Of a stretch of 64,000 bases of DNA, positions 34,338-42,186 are shown one piece after another. Position 1 is the stretch's first letter, and each line of letters starts with the position of its first letter. The notes beneath the pieces are model-generated. The model was not told where the DNA came from, did not search any database, and saw only the letters and a list, made by a program, of their open reading frames with translations. A program made the translations under genes and the position numbers. This DNA comes from Reyranella soli (lineage in GTDB: Bacteria; Pseudomonadota; Alphaproteobacteria; Reyranellales; Reyranellaceae), in the NCBI RefSeq assembly GCF_007992495.1, contig NZ_BKAJ01000065.1, positions 46,750-110,749 of the forward strand, written 5' to 3'.

Positions 34338-34472
34338 CCTCCCCCGTCATAAGGGGAAGGCAGGGAGGGGGAAAGCCCCGGTCGCGATGCCTGCCAATTT
34401 CAGATCTGAAACTTTCAAGAACCTGCTTTGGGGCCTTCCCCCTCCCTACCCTCCCCCGTATGACGGGGGAGG
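34338..34472. repeat. Long inverted repeat between paralogous dehydrogenase genes
   Basis: Perfect 13-bp outer arms (34338-34350 and 34460-34472, CCTCCCCCGTCAT and complement) with further G-rich/C-rich pairing inside (AGGGAGGGGGAA and TTCCCCCTCCCT). The right arm supplies the GGGGGAGGAGG sequence ahead of the downstream gene, so folding could hide that gene's ribosome-binding site. It resembles other palindromes of this window in size but not in sequence. Confidence 0.8.
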
Positions 34473-34487
34473 AGGTTGAGAGTTGAG

Positions 34488-35924
34488 ATGACCGACTTCA
34501 TTTCCAAGCTTCAGGCCATCGTCGGCGAGCGTGGGCTGATCCTCGACGAGCCGGGCAAGCACCCCTACCTCACCGACTGGCGCGAGAACTATCTCGGCGC
34601 CGCATTGGCCGTGGTGCGGCCAGCAACCACCGAGGAAGTGGCGGCCGTCGTAAAGCTCTGCATCGCCGAGAAGGTCGCGATCGTGCCGCAAGGCGGCAAC
34701 ACTGGCATGATGGGTGGCGGCACACCGCACCCACAGGGCCGCGAGATCGTGCTGTCGCTCAACCGCATGAACCGCATCGTCGAGGTCGATACCATCGGCT
34801 ACACCATGACGGTCGAGGCGGGCGTGGTGCTCAAGATCATCCAGGAGACGGCGGCCCAGCACGACCGGCTGTTTCCGCTGAGCCTTGCCGCCGAGGGCAG
34901 CTGCACCATCGGCGGCAACCTTTCGACCAATGCCGGCGGCGTCCAGGTGCTGCACTACGGCAATGCCCGCCAGCTTGTGCTGGGCCTGGAAGTCGTGACG
35001 CCGCAGGGCGAGGTGTGGAACGGCCTGCGCGCGCTCAAGAAAGACAATACCGGCTACGACCTGCGCGATCTCTACCTTGGCGCCGAAGGCACGCTCGGCA
35101 TCATCACCAAGGCAGTGCTGAAGCTCTGGCCCAAGCCCAAGGACATCGCGACCTCGTGGATCGCCGTGCCCTCGCCTGAGGCCGCCGTGGCATTGCTGAG
35201 CGGCGCCCATGCCGCCAGCGAGGACAACGTCACCTCCTGCGAGCTGATGGCCCGCCAGGGCGTCGATCTGGTGCTGCAGCACATCCCGGGCTCGGCCGAT
35301 CCGCTCAGCGAGCGTCACGACTGGTACGTGCTGCTGGAATGGTCATCGACCCGGCCGCGCCGCGCCGGCGCCAACGAGACCGGACTCCTGGAGAAGATGG
35401 AAGCCTATCTCGGCGAAGCCATGGAACAAGGCCTGGTGCTCGATGCGGCGCTGGCTCAGAACGAGGCGCAGGCCAAAGCCTTCTGGGCCCTGCGCGAGAA
35501 CCACTCCGAATCCCAAAAGCGCGAGGGTCCGTCGATCAAGCACGACATCTCGGTGTCGGTGAGCAAGATCCCGGCCTTCATGAGCGAAGGGCTGACGGCC
35601 ATGAAGAAGGTCCTGCCCGAGTGCCGGCCGGTGCCGTTCGGCCATGTCGGCGACGGCAACCTGCATTTCAACTGCCAGGCGCCGGCGGGCTGGGACAAGC
35701 CGCGTTTCATGGCGCACGCCCATGACATCAGCACGGCGGTCTACGACATCGTCGTGCGCTACGGCGGCTCGATCTCGGCCGAGCACGGCATTGGCCAGAT
35801 GAAGGTCGAGGAGCTCGCGCACTATCGCAGCAAGATCGAGCTCGACACCATGCGCGCCATCAAGCGCGCGCTCGATCCGCAGAACCTGATGAACCCGGGC
35901 AAGATCCTGGATCTGTCGGTGTAA
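34488..35924 (+). CDS. FAD-binding oxidoreductase, GlcD/D-2-hydroxyglutarate dehydrogenase type (paralogue)
   Basis: 478 residues, collinear and clearly similar along its full length to the protein at 32861-34330: IVPQGGNTGMMGGGTPHPQG, NLSTNAGGVQVLHYGNARQ, LYLGAEGTLGIITKAVLKLW, FGHVGDGNLHFNC, SAEHGIGQMKVEEL. It is therefore a second PCMH-type flavoenzyme. Differences lie in the substrate half (for example RENHSESQKREG versus RESVAPASRAEG), so substrate range has probably diverged. The start chosen is the ATG at 34488; an in-frame TTG four codons earlier is less likely. Confidence 0.93.
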   Translation: MTDFISKLQAIVGERGLILDEPGKHPYLTDWRENYLGAALAVVRPATTEEVAAVVKLCIAEKVAIVPQGGNTGMMGGGTPHPQGREIVLSLNRMNRIVEVDTIGYTMTVEAGVVLKIIQETAAQHDRLFPLSLAAEGSCTIGGNLSTNAGGVQVLHYGNARQLVLGLEVVTPQGEVWNGLRALKKDNTGYDLRDLYLGAEGTLGIITKAVLKLWPKPKDIATSWIAVPSPEAAVALLSGAHAASEDNVTSCELMARQGVDLVLQHIPGSADPLSERHDWYVLLEWSSTRPRRAGANETGLLEKMEAYLGEAMEQGLVLDAALAQNEAQAKAFWALRENHSESQKREGPSIKHDISVSVSKIPAFMSEGLTAMKKVLPECRPVPFGHVGDGNLHFNCQAPAGWDKPRFMAHAHDISTAVYDIVVRYGGSISAEHGIGQMKVEELAHYRSKIELDTMRAIKRALDPQNLMNPGKILDLSV

Positions 35925-35937
35925 GCTGCACTCGCGA

Positions 35938-36495
35938 TTGATCCGCCAGGACGACATCGAAACGCCGCGATTGCTGTTGCGGCTCATCGCCCCCTCTGCC
36001 CTTCGTGCCGGCCTTGACGGTGATCGACGGGCGGTCGAGCTCAGCCTCGACGCCACCGTTCCCTCCGACCTGATCGACGAGCCCGACGTGCTGCGGTACG
36101 CCGAGGCGCGGCTGGCGGAGGACATCGACTATCTGCCGTGGTCGGCGCGCGCGATCCTTCTCAAGGAGTCCAGGCGCATGGTCGGGCACGTCCGGTTCCA
36201 CAGCCGCCCCGACCCGGACTACCTGCACCCCTATGCGCGGCACGCCGTCGAGTTCGGCTATGTCGTCTTCGCCGACTGCCGGCGGCGCGGCTATGCCGAG
36301 GAGGCGGTCGGCGGCCTGATGCGCTGGGCCGGCGAGACGCACGGCGTTGGCCGCTTCGTCGCCACGATAGCGCCCGACAACCAGCCATCGATAGGACTGG
36401 CCGCGAAGCTCGGTTTCAAAAGGATCGGCGAGCATGTCGATCCAGTCGACGGGATCGAATATGTCTATCTTCTGGACCTGAGCGGAAGACCCTAA
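35938..36495 (+). CDS. GNAT-family N-acetyltransferase (RimJ/RimL-like)
   Basis: 185 residues from a TTG start; the protein opens with the family's IETPRLLLRLIAPSALRAGL. Acetyl-CoA motif A appears as VEFGYVVFADCRRRGYAEEA, followed by GRFVATIAPDNQPSIGLAAK and KLGFKRIGEHVDPVDGIEYV. It likely acetylates an N-terminal or small-molecule amine. No ATG exists between the start and the conserved core. The deacetylase gene follows after 18 nt. Confidence 0.88.
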   Translation: MIRQDDIETPRLLLRLIAPSALRAGLDGDRRAVELSLDATVPSDLIDEPDVLRYAEARLAEDIDYLPWSARAILLKESRRMVGHVRFHSRPDPDYLHPYARHAVEFGYVVFADCRRRGYAEEAVGGLMRWAGETHGVGRFVATIAPDNQPSIGLAAKLGFKRIGEHVDPVDGIEYVYLLDLSGRP

Positions 36496-36513
36496 ACGGA
36501 TACGGAGGTCGTG

Positions 36514-37422
36514 ATGCCCGATACCCATGCCGCGGAACAGCTCGAACCCTGGCAGTGGAGCGAGGAGCACTGGCGCAAGCTGGTAAAGCAAGTCCGCGCC
36601 GGCAAACGCTACCGACCCGATGCCTGGCCCGGCGGCGCGCGCTGCGCCATGGCGCTCAGCTTCGATTCCGACCATGAGACCAACGAGCTGCGCGACGGCG
36701 GCAAGTCGATCGGCCGGCTGTGCTGGGGCGAGTACGGCAGCCGGGTCGGCGTGCCGCGCATCCGCGCCCTGCTCGAGCGCCACGACGTCAAGGCGACGTT
36801 CTACGTGCCCGCGGTCTCCGCCCTGTTGCATCCCGAGGAGCAGCGCGCCTTGATTGCCGAAGGCCACGAGATCGGCATCCACGGCTGGATCCACGAGCTC
36901 AACTCGGTGCTGCCCTACGAGGCCGAACGCGACCTGATGCTGCGCTCGGCCGACACGCTGGAGAAGGTCACCGGCAAGCGCGCCGTCGGGATGCGCACGC
37001 CGTCGTGGGACTTCAGCCCCAATACGCTCGCCATCGAGAAGGAGATGGGGCTGTTCTACGACTCCTCGCTGATGGCCGACGAGGATTGCTACGAGCTGCT
37101 GCTGCACGGCGAGCCGACCGGCGTGCTCGAACTGCCCGTCGAATGGGTGCGCGACGATGCGGTCTACTTCTCCATGCACCGCTTCTCCTCGCTCCGGCCC
37201 TACACGCCGCCGACCGACGTGCTGGAAACCTTCAGGCGCGAGCTCGACGCGGCATGGGACGAGGGCGGCATCTTCCAGCTCACCATGCATCCGCACATCA
37301 TCGGCTACCGCTCGCGCATCTGGATCGTCGACGAGCTGATCCGCCACGCCAAGGCGAAGGGCAAGGTGTGGTTCGCCACCCACGAGCAGGTCGCACGCTA
37401 CGCCAAGGAACACGCGGCATGA
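36514..37422 (+). CDS. Polysaccharide deacetylase (NodB-fold, PuuE-like)
   Basis: 302 residues of carbohydrate esterase family 4 fold. Catalytic or metal motifs: ALSFDSDHETNEL (the Asp pair region) and GHEIGIHGWIHELNSV (the H-x-H metal pair), then MRTPSWDFSPNTL and FQLTMHPHIIGYRSRI. This arrangement is closer to allantoinase-like and formamide-hydrolysing members than to peptidoglycan deacetylases. No signal peptide, so cytoplasmic. ATG at 36514 is favoured over GTG at 36511 by spacing from GGAGG. The next SDR start overlaps its stop (ATGA). Confidence 0.9.
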   Translation: MPDTHAAEQLEPWQWSEEHWRKLVKQVRAGKRYRPDAWPGGARCAMALSFDSDHETNELRDGGKSIGRLCWGEYGSRVGVPRIRALLERHDVKATFYVPAVSALLHPEEQRALIAEGHEIGIHGWIHELNSVLPYEAERDLMLRSADTLEKVTGKRAVGMRTPSWDFSPNTLAIEKEMGLFYDSSLMADEDCYELLLHGEPTGVLELPVEWVRDDAVYFSMHRFSSLRPYTPPTDVLETFRRELDAAWDEGGIFQLTMHPHIIGYRSRIWIVDELIRHAKAKGKVWFATHEQVARYAKEHAA

Positions 37423-38165
37423 GCAAGACGGCTATCGTTACCGGCGGCGCGCGCGGCATCGGCCGCGGCTGCGCCCTGGAACTGGCAAGGCGCGGCTACG
37501 ACATCGCCCTGGTCGATCTTCTCGAGCCCGAGATGAAGCGCACCGCGGGCGAGATCGAAGCGCTCGGCCGCAAGGCGCTCACCTACCAGGCCGACGTCGC
37601 CTCGTTCGCACGCGCCCACGACGTGGTGGACGATGTCGCCCGGCAGTGGGGCGCCATCGACTTCCTGCTGAACGACGCCGGCGCCTCCAACGCCAAGGGC
37701 ATCCTGGAGATCAAGGAGGAGGAATTCGACCGCACCATCGCGGTCAACCTGAAGAGCTGCTTCAACTACATCCATGCCGTGGCGCCGATCATGCTGAAGC
37801 AGGATGGCGGCGGGCGCATCGCCAGCATGTCGTCGCTCAACGCGCTGTCGGGCGGCGTCACCAGCGCCGTCAGCAAGCACGCCTATGCCACGGCCAAGGC
37901 CGGCATCCTGGGGCTGACGCGGTCGCTGGCCAAGGAACTCGGGCCCAAGATCATGATCAACGCCATCTGCCCCGGCGTGATCGAGACCGAGCTCGGCAAC
38001 AGCCTGACCCGTTCGCGCGGCGAGGAGATGAAGAAGGGCATCATGCTGAACCGCCTCGGCACACCCGCCGACGTCGCCCAGCTCGTGGCCTTTCTCGCCA
38101 CCTCCGAGCCCTGCTTCATCACCGGCCAGCACTTCGTGATCGACGGCTTCCAGTGGTCGTGTTGA
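37419..38165 (+). CDS. SDR-family NAD(P)-dependent oxidoreductase (3-oxoacyl-reductase-like)
   Basis: 248 residues: TGGARGIGRGCALELA, NDAGASNAKG (NNAG variant), SMSSLNALSGG and YATAK with intact Tyr and Lys. The start ATG overlaps the deacetylase stop, so the two are coupled. The substrate is unknown; the pair with a formamide/allantoin-type hydrolase suggests a small-molecule catabolic step. It ends just before a large nested palindrome. Confidence 0.92.
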   Translation: MSKTAIVTGGARGIGRGCALELARRGYDIALVDLLEPEMKRTAGEIEALGRKALTYQADVASFARAHDVVDDVARQWGAIDFLLNDAGASNAKGILEIKEEEFDRTIAVNLKSCFNYIHAVAPIMLKQDGGGRIASMSSLNALSGGVTSAVSKHAYATAKAGILGLTRSLAKELGPKIMINAICPGVIETELGNSLTRSRGEEMKKGIMLNRLGTPADVAQLVAFLATSEPCFITGQHFVIDGFQWSC

Positions 38166-38166
38166 G

Positions 38167-38308
38167 GCTGGGGGCGCGCCACTCCAGTGGCGCGTCATGG
38201 TCTTCCGGACCGCGAGCTTCCAGCTCGCTCATGATTCATGAGCGCGCAAGATGCGCGCGGTCCGGAAGAGCATGAGAAGACGCGCCACTGGAGTGGCGCG
38301 CCCCCAGC
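38167..38308. repeat. Nested four-hairpin palindrome (family C) between convergent genes
   Basis: Perfect 30-bp outer arms (38167-38196 and 38279-38308). Inside lie a perfect 12-bp pair (38202-38213 and 38257-38268) and further stems GCGCGC-AAGAT-GCGCGC, CGAGC-TTCCA-GCTCG, and CTCATGATTCATGAG. The centre resembles that of family B. The RNA or cruciform could form a clover-like shape. It fills the gap between convergent genes. Confidence 0.88.
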
Positions 38309-38313
38309 AAAGA

Positions 38314-38604
38314 CTAACGCTTCACATCATCCTTGGAGCGGTCGACGATCTCGTACTGGACGTCGATCACCTTGCGGTCCTGACGGGCCGGCGGCTCGGG
38401 CATCGGGCTGCCGGTGAAGAGGCTCGCCAGCCACTGGCGCGCCTTGAAGATCAGGATCGCCACCAGCACGACGGCCGCCACGCCCGCGATCACGGCGAAG
38501 CCCAGCACCGCCAGCACGACGAAGCCGATCAGGCCCAGGATGGCCTGCAGCCAGACCCGCGCCGGCAGGCGCGCCAGCATTTCAAGGAACTGCTTGCCGT
38601 TCAT
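38314..38604 (-). CDS. Small membrane protein of unknown function
   Basis: 96 residues, not recognised. A hydrophobic stretch (about residues 17-53, ending VAAVVLVAILIF) could form two closely spaced transmembrane helices, followed by a charged tail with RKVIDVQYEIVDRSKDDV. The ATG at 38604 overlaps the stop of the PEP-mutase family gene (ATGA), which fixes the start and implies co-translation. It may be a small inner-membrane accessory protein. Confidence 0.78.
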   Translation of the reverse strand: MNGKQFLEMLARLPARVWLQAILGLIGFVVLAVLGFAVIAGVAAVVLVAILIFKARQWLASLFTGSPMPEPPARQDRKVIDVQYEIVDRSKDDVKR

Positions 38605-39467
38605 GACACCCAGCGCTTTTCGAAGTCCCACACTTCGGGGAACCCCATCAGCTCGTGCATGCCGCGATATTGTGGCACTTCGATGCCCGCGCTGGTGCCC
38701 TTGTCCTTCAAATAAGACCAGGCTTCGCGCATGGCCTCTGCAGCAACGCTGAAGCCCAGCCCGGGATAGATGGCGATGTCGAAGCCCCACTTCTTCAGCC
38801 GGTCGGCCTCGACCCGCGGCGTTTTGCCGAACTCGACCATGTTGGCGAGCAGGGGCTTGCTCACTTCCTTACCGATGCGTTCCAGCTCAGCCTCGGTCTC
38901 GGGCGATTCGACAAAGATCACGTCGGCACCCGCCTCCTCGTAGAGCCGGGCGCGGCGCAGCGCCTCGTCGAGACCGTGCGCGGTGCGCGCGTCGGTGCGC
39001 GCCACGATCATGGTCTCGGCATGGCGCCGCGCGTCGGCGGCGACGCGGATCTTCATCACCATCTCCTCGGCCGGCACGACGCGCCGGCCGGGCGTATGGC
39101 CGCACTTCTTGGGCATCTCCTGATCCTCGATCTGAATCGCCGCGACGCCCGCCGCCTCGTAGCCGCGCACCGTGCGCTGCACGTTCAGCAATCCGCCGTA
39201 GCCGGTGTCGGCATCGGCGATCAGCGGCGTCTTCACCACCGAGCAGATCATCTCGGCGCGACCCACCATGTCAGAGTATGTCGCGAGGCCGGCGTCGGGC
39301 AGCCCCAGCATCGAGGCCGTGGCGCCATAACCCGTCATGTAGAGCGCCGGGAAACCCATACTGTCGGCGACGCGCGCCGAGATGCCGTCATAGATGCCAG
39401 GGGCCAGGATGAACTCGCCCTGCGCCAGCAGCCGGCGCAGCTCCGCCGCCTTGAGATTGCCTGCCAT
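38601..39467 (-). CDS. Isocitrate lyase/PEP mutase family protein
   Basis: 288 residues of the ICL/PEPM barrel. Motifs: YMTGYGATASMLGLPDAGL, PLIADADTGYGG (Mg-binding), AAIQIEDQEMPKKCGHTPG with the catalytic KKCGH loop, and VARTDA. The family includes 2-methylisocitrate lyase, oxaloacetate decarboxylase and carboxyphosphonoenolpyruvate mutase; the specific substrate is not decided. Start chosen at MAGNLKAAELRRLL, where homology begins. Confidence 0.9.
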   Translation of the reverse strand: MAGNLKAAELRRLLAQGEFILAPGIYDGISARVADSMGFPALYMTGYGATASMLGLPDAGLATYSDMVGRAEMICSVVKTPLIADADTGYGGLLNVQRTVRGYEAAGVAAIQIEDQEMPKKCGHTPGRRVVPAEEMVMKIRVAADARRHAETMIVARTDARTAHGLDEALRRARLYEEAGADVIFVESPETEAELERIGKEVSKPLLANMVEFGKTPRVEADRLKKWGFDIAIYPGLGFSVAAEAMREAWSYLKDKGTSAGIEVPQYRGMHELMGFPEVWDFEKRWVS

Positions 39468-39493
39468 GATCCGTCCTTGTGTATGTGCTGCCG

Positions 39494-41581
39494 CTATTGC
39501 GCCCGACTGAGCGAGATATCGCAAGTGCGACCGCCACTATTGTGCTCGGGACCCGAGCCCGTGATGCTGTTGCCTTCGAAGCGTCCCGCCATCGTCGCGG
39601 TCTGGAACACGCCGACGCGGTTGCCCGGCGTGTAGACGCGCGAGACCACGACGTGCGCGCCCGTGATCCGGATCGAGATCGACTGGTTGCCGACCATCGT
39701 ACCGCCTTCGGAACCCGGCCGGACCCAGGTGCCGGTGTCGCCCGATAGCGTAATGTGGAACCGTGCCGAGAATTCGCCGCCGCCGGCCCGTGACGGCGAG
39801 CAATGATAAGTCCCGGTCCACAGGCCGTCGGGCCCTGACCTGGGGACTGCGGCCGCGACATTGGGCGCGGCTGGCGGGGGCGCAAGTGGTGGCGGCGCAG
39901 GCGCGGCGGCCGGCGCAGGCGTCCGGGCTGCCGCTTCGGCCGTGGCCTTGTCCTCTTCGGCCTTCTTGCGCGCCTCCTCGAGCTTCCTTTCCTCGTCGAA
40001 GCGCGCGACCGCCGGCGAGGCGTCGCGCAGAAGGGCCTGGTTCTGGGCGCCTGTCAGATAACCCGTTGCCGGCTCGTTCCGCGATTTCTGCCAACTCGCA
40101 ATCATCTCGCGCGTGCGGTTGCCGAAGGTCCCGTTGGTGTTGTTGGGCGAAAAGCCCAGGGCCGTCAGCGCGACCTGGACGTGCTGGCGGTCGAGCATCG
40201 ACAATCGCAAGCCGGCCTCGCCCGCCTCGGCAAGTTTCTTCGCTGCCTCCTCGGCCTGGCGTTGCGCCGTGGCATCGGCTTCGGCCTTTTGCCGCGCCTC
40301 GTCCTCCTGACGCTTCTTCTCCGCCGTCTCGTCCTCGAGCCGTTTCTTCTCGGCCATTTCGGCTTCGGCCTTGCGCCTTGCCTCGTCGGCGCGCAAACGG
40401 GCCAGTTCCTCCTGATCCTTGAGCCGTTGGGCCTCGGCCGCCAGCAGCGTGTCCTGCGCTGCCGTCTGCGGCGCGCGCTTGTCGCCGACCAGGGCATAGT
40501 AGCCTCCGGCCAGCAGAAGGACAGCCGCAACGGCACCGCCGAGCCACAGGCCGATGCCGCGCTTCTTCGATGGCGCAGGCGCCGCTGCGGGCGGCGACGC
40601 AACGGCGGGCGATGACGCAACGGCGGGCTGCGCCATCGGCGGCGACGACGCCATCACCGCCGTCACTGCGGCGTCGGGCGCCGCAACCTGGCCCAGGATC
40701 GGCCGCCATCCGGCGATGTTCTGCGGCCGGTCGCTGGCGCGCACGGCCAGGCCGGCATCGAGGCCGGCCAGCAGGCCGCGGCCGAAGCCTGTCAGCCCCA
40801 CCTTGCCCAATGGCTCGTAGGCATCATCGAGCATGCGGTCGAAGGCGCTTGGCGGCGCCCTGCCGGTAATGGCGTGATAGAGCGTGGCGGACAGGCTGTA
40901 GATATCCGTCCACGGCCCCTGCTTCGCCGATGTCATCTGCTCGGCCGCCGCGTAGCCCGGCGTGAAGACAGCGGTGAGCGCCGTGCTGCGCCCCGCCATT
41001 GCCGCACGCGAGGCGCCGAAATCGATCAGTGTCGGATGTCCCGCCGCGTCGAGCAGGATGTTGGCGGGCTTGATGTCACGATGCAGGAAGCCCGCGCCGT
41101 GCACCTGCTCCAGGCCGTCGAGCAGCGGCCATAGGATGCGATCGATGGCGGCCGGCGGCAGGGTGCCCTGCTTCAGGCGGCTCTCCAGGGTCTCGCCCTG
41201 GATGAGCTGCATGACGATGTAGGCCGTGCCATTGGCCTCGAGGAAATCGAACACCCGCACGATGCCGGGCGCATTCTGCAGGCTGGCGAGCGTGCGGCCT
41301 TCGGCGACGAAGCGGTCGCGACCCCAGGCGAAGTCCTGCGCTGCCGTCGTCGAGCGCGGCAGCACCGTCGTGCCGTCCTGGCGCACGGCGAGCGCCAGCG
41401 GCAGGTATTCCTTGATCGCGACCTCGCGCCCGAGCTGGCCATCACGGGCGCGATAGGTAATGCCGAAGCCGCCCTGCCCCAGGACAGAGACGACCTCGTA
41501 GCGGCCGATCATGCGACCGGCCGCCAAAGCCACAAGATCGATCGGCGTGGCGGCCTGCGTCTGGCCAGTCGAATCGCTCAT
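39494..41581 (-). CDS. Membrane-spanning Ser/Thr protein kinase with coiled coil and peptidoglycan-binding-like segment
   Basis: 695 residues. Kinase domain at 28-290: GQGGFGITY (35-43), VAIKEYLP (K57), FLHRDIKPANILL (D169), LIDFGAS (187-191). A Pro/Ala linker leads to a transmembrane helix (about 343-366). Outside follow a Lys/Glu-rich coiled coil (380-455), a PG_binding_1-like segment (460-520, QVALTALGFSPNNTNGTFG), a second charged stretch, and a C-terminal beta-rich domain (583-695) starting DGLWTGTYHC with two Cys that may pair. It probably senses the envelope and phosphorylates cytoplasmic targets. Last gene of the kinase group; its kinase half closely matches the one at 42183. Confidence 0.92.
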   Translation of the reverse strand: MSDSTGQTQAATPIDLVALAAGRMIGRYEVVSVLGQGGFGITYRARDGQLGREVAIKEYLPLALAVRQDGTTVLPRSTTAAQDFAWGRDRFVAEGRTLASLQNAPGIVRVFDFLEANGTAYIVMQLIQGETLESRLKQGTLPPAAIDRILWPLLDGLEQVHGAGFLHRDIKPANILLDAAGHPTLIDFGASRAAMAGRSTALTAVFTPGYAAAEQMTSAKQGPWTDIYSLSATLYHAITGRAPPSAFDRMLDDAYEPLGKVGLTGFGRGLLAGLDAGLAVRASDRPQNIAGWRPILGQVAAPDAAVTAVMASSPPMAQPAVASSPAVASPPAAAPAPSKKRGIGLWLGGAVAAVLLLAGGYYALVGDKRAPQTAAQDTLLAAEAQRLKDQEELARLRADEARRKAEAEMAEKKRLEDETAEKKRQEDEARQKAEADATAQRQAEEAAKKLAEAGEAGLRLSMLDRQHVQVALTALGFSPNNTNGTFGNRTREMIASWQKSRNEPATGYLTGAQNQALLRDASPAVARFDEERKLEEARKKAEEDKATAEAAARTPAPAAAPAPPPLAPPPAAPNVAAAVPRSGPDGLWTGTYHCSPSRAGGGEFSARFHITLSGDTGTWVRPGSEGGTMVGNQSISIRITGAHVVVSRVYTPGNRVGVFQTATMAGRFEGNSITGSGPEHNSGGRTCDISLSRAQ

Positions 41582-41640
41582 GAGCCCCTGCCCGGTGCAG
41601 AGGCTGCCACGAAGCGATGGTTGCGGCCAGACGACGTTGG

Positions 41641-42186
41641 CTACACCGAAACCGGCTTCAGCTCGTTGGAGCCCGCCGACTTGCAGAAGGTCGTGGTCTC
41701 GGTCGTGGTCTGACCGTTCTTGGTGGCGGTGAGCTCCATCGGACGGCAGGTGCTGCCGTCGGCGCGCGTCGTCGCCGGCGCTACCGGCTTGGCGGCCACC
41801 ACCGTAGGCGGCGCCGTAGTCTGCGTCGTCGGCTCGACCGTGTAGGTGGTCGGCTGGTTGGTCTCGGCGGTGAAGGCGTTCTGCGTCGCCTGCGCCAGGC
41901 GCGCGCGCTCCTGGTTGTCGAGCGCGCGGCCGACCAGGTTGCCCGCCAGCGCGCCGACCAGGGCGCCGCCAACGACACCGCCCGCCGAACCGAAGGCGAG
42001 ACCGCCCACCGCTCCGCCGACTGCAGCGCCCATGAAGGTGCCCATCGCCTGGTTGGAAGGCCCGCCGCTCTCACTGGTCGTGCACGCCGTCGCCAAGCCG
42101 AGGGCGGCGACGATGCCGACCGCTTGCATCGCGAGCTTCCGGCCAGCCATGCGCACGGTCGTCGTCTGGGCAATCAATGCAGTCAT
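41641..42186 (-). CDS. Glycine-zipper envelope protein
   Basis: 181 residues. N-terminal signal ending in a lipobox-like LATAC (C35), not a perfect consensus. Residues 49-86 form a glycine zipper (GTFMGAAVGGAVGG and GSAGGVVGGALVGALAGN) as in YMGG/SlyB-like outer-membrane or periplasmic proteins. A Thr/Pro-rich region and a C-terminal pair of Cys (STCRPM, TTFCKS) follow. The start at 42186 is supported by GGAG 9 nt upstream and by the ATGA overlap with the kinase stop. It sits between two kinase genes and may be their envelope partner (inference). Confidence 0.83.
   Translation of the reverse strand: MTALIAQTTTVRMAGRKLAMQAVGIVAALGLATACTTSESGGPSNQAMGTFMGAAVGGAVGGLAFGSAGGVVGGALVGALAGNLVGRALDNQERARLAQATQNAFTAETNQPTTYTVEPTTQTTAPPTVVAAKPVAPATTRADGSTCRPMELTATKNGQTTTETTTFCKSAGSNELKPVSV

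Noticed and set aside
34338..34472. A riboswitch between the two dehydrogenase genes
   Set aside because: The region is explained by simple G-rich/C-rich inverted repeats without a recognisable aptamer core.
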